Shown here: one piece after another, positions 56,289 to 58,426 of the stretch
How positions within the stretch are numbered: position 1 is the stretch's first letter
How the letters are laid out: every line of letters starts with the position of its first letter
IMG/VR virus record: IMGVR_UViG_3300011114_000309
Span: 1-58,426 of that record
DNA length: 58,426 nucleotides
Source of the DNA: a virus
Reading direction: 5' to 3' (one strand)
Translations under genes and position numbers: made by a program
Notes under the pieces: generated by a model
What the model saw: the letters and a program-made list of their open reading frames with translations, nothing else
The model's database searches: none
What the model was told of the DNA's origin: nothing

Positions 56289-56926
56289 CACTACGTTTAG
56301 ACAGTCCCGCTGCACCTAATTTACCTCAAGGTGCAGAAAGTTATTCTAAGGTTTATCAAGACCAGTTGAATAATGTATTGAGACTTTACTTTAATAGGCT
56401 TGAGAATATAACAAGAAGCTTGCTTGGGCCAGACGGCGGTCGGTTTATGAGTAATCCGTTTGGTGCTTGGTCAAGCGATACGGATCAGGTTGCGGTTAGT
56501 ACAACGGCAGCGTACGCAATTACTTATGATGTCACTGATATAGCCGATAGTGTTTATTTGCAAGGCAATTCTAAACTGACGGTTACTTATCCAGGCGTTT
56601 ACAACTTACAATTCAGTATTCAATTTGCCAATACCTCAGTTCAAATTCATGATGTTGATGTTTGGGCTGCGGTTAATGGCATCAATCTTGATAATAGCAA
56701 TTCAAAGTTTTCGGTTCCTAACAGTCATGGTGGTATAGACGGGCATCTTATTGCAGCGTTAAATTTGTTTTTGACTATGCAAGCGGGGGACTACGTAGAA
56801 CTTTATTGGCATACTGACAACACTAATGTGTTGATTGAACACCTTCCTGCTGCGTCTTCACCAACTCGCCCAGCCACGCCTTCTGTTATAGCAACGATGG
56901 TTTTTGTTTCATCAATACCGGCATAA
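56285..56926 (+). CDS. Fibre-like protein with C1q/jelly-roll-like domain
   Basis: 213 residues. YSKVYQDQLNNVLRLYFNRL is a conserved helix found at the start of several phage tail proteins; YPGVYNLQFSIQFANTSVQI and LFLTMQAGDYVELYWHTDNT resemble C1q/TNF-like jelly rolls. Probably receptor- or fibre-related. Confidence 0.65.
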   Translation: MTLRLDSPAAPNLPQGAESYSKVYQDQLNNVLRLYFNRLENITRSLLGPDGGRFMSNPFGAWSSDTDQVAVSTTAAYAITYDVTDIADSVYLQGNSKLTVTYPGVYNLQFSIQFANTSVQIHDVDVWAAVNGINLDNSNSKFSVPNSHGGIDGHLIAALNLFLTMQAGDYVELYWHTDNTNVLIEHLPAASSPTRPATPSVIATMVFVSSIPA

Positions 56927-56929
56927 ATT

Positions 56930-58426
56930 ATGGCGCTTAACTTACCCGGAGATTGGAGTACATATAGTGGTGAAGAAAAAGTTAATTTCTTCAACACGAT
57001 GGGTGTTACGCCGTCGCAACTTATAAGTGCAGGAGTACCTCAATCAGACATTAACTGGATGTATGAGTTTGGTGGGTATAACGTTTATGACCCAGAAACC
57101 GAAGCAGTTACAGGTGTAAAGCCTCGGCAAGGTATTGAAACATTATTAACAACTTCTGCACCGGTCATCACAACCGTTGCGCCAGTCATTACAACCGCAG
57201 CACCAGTTTATGTAGAACCCGTCTATACGTACAACCCTTGGCAAGAAAGCGAACAAGGTGGTTATGTAGAACCAACAACTATTGCCCCTGTTGTCACAAC
57301 TTTAGCACCTATTGTTACAACCCCTGCACCAACAACTGCAACACCTACCACATTAGCACCGACTACAACGTTTACACCGACAGCCACGGTTACAACTCAA
57401 GCCCCATCAATAACTACAACCGCTGCACCTGTTGCTACAACACTTCCACCGGTTACAACTAATGCACCGGTGACAACATCTTCGCCTGTTGTCTATGAAG
57501 AAACTACAACATCAAGCACACAGCCGGAAACTACAACTGTAATTCCATCCTATGGAACTGGTCCTTCAGTTACGGGTGTAACGCTTGATCAAAATCTTGT
57601 CAAACCTGTAGAAACAACTTATCGCGGCGTTCAAATACCAACGTTTACAGACCGTACCGTGTATACAGGTGGTGGTGAAAATGCGGGTATTTTTCAATCT
57701 GCCGCAGAACAATTGACAGCTTGGAAAAGTGAGCAAGATCGTCGAGCATCATTAACGCCAGCACAACGTGCAATCGAAGATGCTAGGTATGTTGTTCAAG
57801 GAGAAGGATCTAATACTGAAGCATTTAATCCTGTAACTCTTAATGGTCAAGAATGGACTGTAACGCCAGGTGGTGATTCACTTGTCAAGCTTTCACAAGA
57901 TCAATCCGGTCTTGGGGAAAAACAATACCGATATGAACTTTTGAATCCTGCTACAGGACAGGTAACGCAACAAATTGGGGTTGAAGGTCCAGGTCTGTTA
58001 AGAAGTTTTTTAACAAATCCTGTAACCGGAATGATTTTAGGATTAGCGCTTCCTGGTGTTGGTCAAGCTATTGGTTCTGCATTAGGCGCAACTGGAGCAG
58101 CGGCAGGTGCTTTAGGTTCAGGTGTATTGAATTTTGGTTTACAAGTTGCAACTGGTAAAGATCCTGTTGATGCTTTAAAAGGTGCGGTACTAAGTGCTGG
58201 CGCTGGCTTTGTAGGATCTCAAGTAGCTTCTATGTTGCCTAACGAATTAGCTGGAGCTGGTAAAAACGCTGTCACCCAACTTGTAACAACAGGAAAACTA
58301 GACCCAACAGTTTTAGCAACAAGAGTCGGAATGCAAACTGCAACCGATGCGTTAGCCGCTGAAACAGGAATGGATAAAGCTACGGCAAGTCGTCTTGTCA
58401 AAGCTGGCGTGACCGCAATAAGTGGA
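56930..58426 (+). CDS. Mucin-like Thr/Pro-repeat virion protein, N-terminal part (continues at 1-2326)
   Basis: This frame has no stop before the window end and continues at base 2 of the window; whole product about 1204 residues. MALNLPGDWSTYSGEEKVNF starts a short folded domain, then a Thr/Pro/Ala stalk (about 57080-57560, TTTAAPV units), a globular segment (57590-58000), and a Gly/Ala-rich hydrophobic region (58010-58230) like a membrane-inserting glycine zipper. A second Thr/Pro stalk follows in the first 2 kb. Cut by the window only because the circle was opened there. Confidence 0.85.
   Translation, partial: MALNLPGDWSTYSGEEKVNFFNTMGVTPSQLISAGVPQSDINWMYEFGGYNVYDPETEAVTGVKPRQGIETLLTTSAPVITTVAPVITTAAPVYVEPVYTYNPWQESEQGGYVEPTTIAPVVTTLAPIVTTPAPTTATPTTLAPTTTFTPTATVTTQAPSITTTAAPVATTLPPVTTNAPVTTSSPVVYEETTTSSTQPETTTVIPSYGTGPSVTGVTLDQNLVKPVETTYRGVQIPTFTDRTVYTGGGENAGIFQSAAEQLTAWKSEQDRRASLTPAQRAIEDARYVVQGEGSNTEAFNPVTLNGQEWTVTPGGDSLVKLSQDQSGLGEKQYRYELLNPATGQVTQQIGVEGPGLLRSFLTNPVTGMILGLALPGVGQAIGSALGATGAAAGALGSGVLNFGLQVATGKDPVDALKGAVLSAGAGFVGSQVASMLPNELAGAGKNAVTQLVTTGKLDPTVLATRVGMQTATDALAAETGMDKATASRLVKAGVTAISG
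58219..58426. repeat. Terminal redundancy of a circular genome (right copy)
   Basis: Repeats 1-208 with one silent change (a at 58300). Marks the closing point of the circle. Confidence 0.95.

Noticed and set aside
1-58426. Integrase, excisionase or attachment site implying lysogeny
   Set aside because: No tyrosine or serine recombinase motif was found in any frame, and no duplicated tRNA-like core is present; regulators alone do not prove a temperate phage.
1-58426. tRNA or rRNA genes
   Set aside because: No cloverleaf or TTCRANYC pattern seen in the few intergenic gaps.

Overview
The window is one complete, circularly assembled genome of a tailed double-stranded DNA phage. Bases 1-208 reappear at 58219-58426 with a single synonymous difference, so the unique circle is about 58,218 bp. 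One gene (56930 to the end, continued at 1-2326) is cut by the window ends. It carries large and small terminase subunits, a long portal, a scaffold, an HK97-fold-type capsid protein, P22-gp4-like adaptors and a nozzle-like protein, but no recognisable tape-measure, sheath or integrase. Large ejection-type proteins take the place of a tape measure. That points to a short-tailed, podovirus-like, probably virulent phage. The small accessory proteins (EPVAW...PLYTA...WVGLT type and LERFAALVAA...AIRARGNK type) are familiar from phages and genomes of Burkholderiales/Comamonadaceae, so a freshwater betaproteobacterial host is the best guess. No tRNA, rRNA or CRISPR array was seen.

Layout: (1) 28523-58426 and on through 1-11439, all on the + strand: the late region. 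It runs small terminase, LexA-like DNA-binding protein, nuclease, large terminase, portal, glycosyltransferase, GroES-like chaperonin, scaffold, decoration and capsid proteins, a GIY-YIG homing endonuclease, a string of tiny basic virion-associated proteins, tail adaptors, fibres, tail-fibre accessory proteins with a 2OG-Fe oxygenase, a lysis cassette (three membrane proteins plus GH24 lysozyme), nozzle, a mucin-like Thr/Pro protein, and four ejection-type proteins ending in a 1862-residue polyvalent protein with a zincin motif. (2) 11428-15343, - strand: recombination and replication accessory genes (Ref-like HNH nuclease, RHH regulator, SSB, Erf-type annealing protein, Cas4-like PD-(D/E)XK nuclease). 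(3) 15438-15725, +: a lone VRR-NUC nuclease, followed by a terminator and a ~400-base gene-free, GC-rich stretch that folds into many hairpins (candidate large structured RNA, 15812-16211). (4) 16210-22085, - strand: an island of about twenty small genes, many paralogous and coupled by ATGA overlaps, with a HTH/sigma-region-4 protein at its far end. (5) 22185-25625, +: ParB-like protein, SF2 helicase, Toprim primase. (6) 25611-28376, - strand: small proteins plus a DpdA-like 7-deazaguanine transglycosylase and a GP88-like protein, suggesting DNA base modification.

Regulation is unusually readable. Two perfect 26-bp palindromes of the same family stand just before the VRR-NUC gene (15410-15435) and before the LexA-like gene (29281-29306), and a half site sits before the ParB operon (22171-22180). 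The simplest model is that the LexA-like protein regulates itself and the early region through these sites. Two leftward early transcripts share a TATATT -10 element and the same Shine-Dalgarno leader. The most interesting unexplained items are the structured-RNA candidate, the palindrome/LexA-like circuit, the tandem gene cassette whose shared C-terminal codons double as the next gene's ribosome-binding site, and the DpdA/GP88 module.
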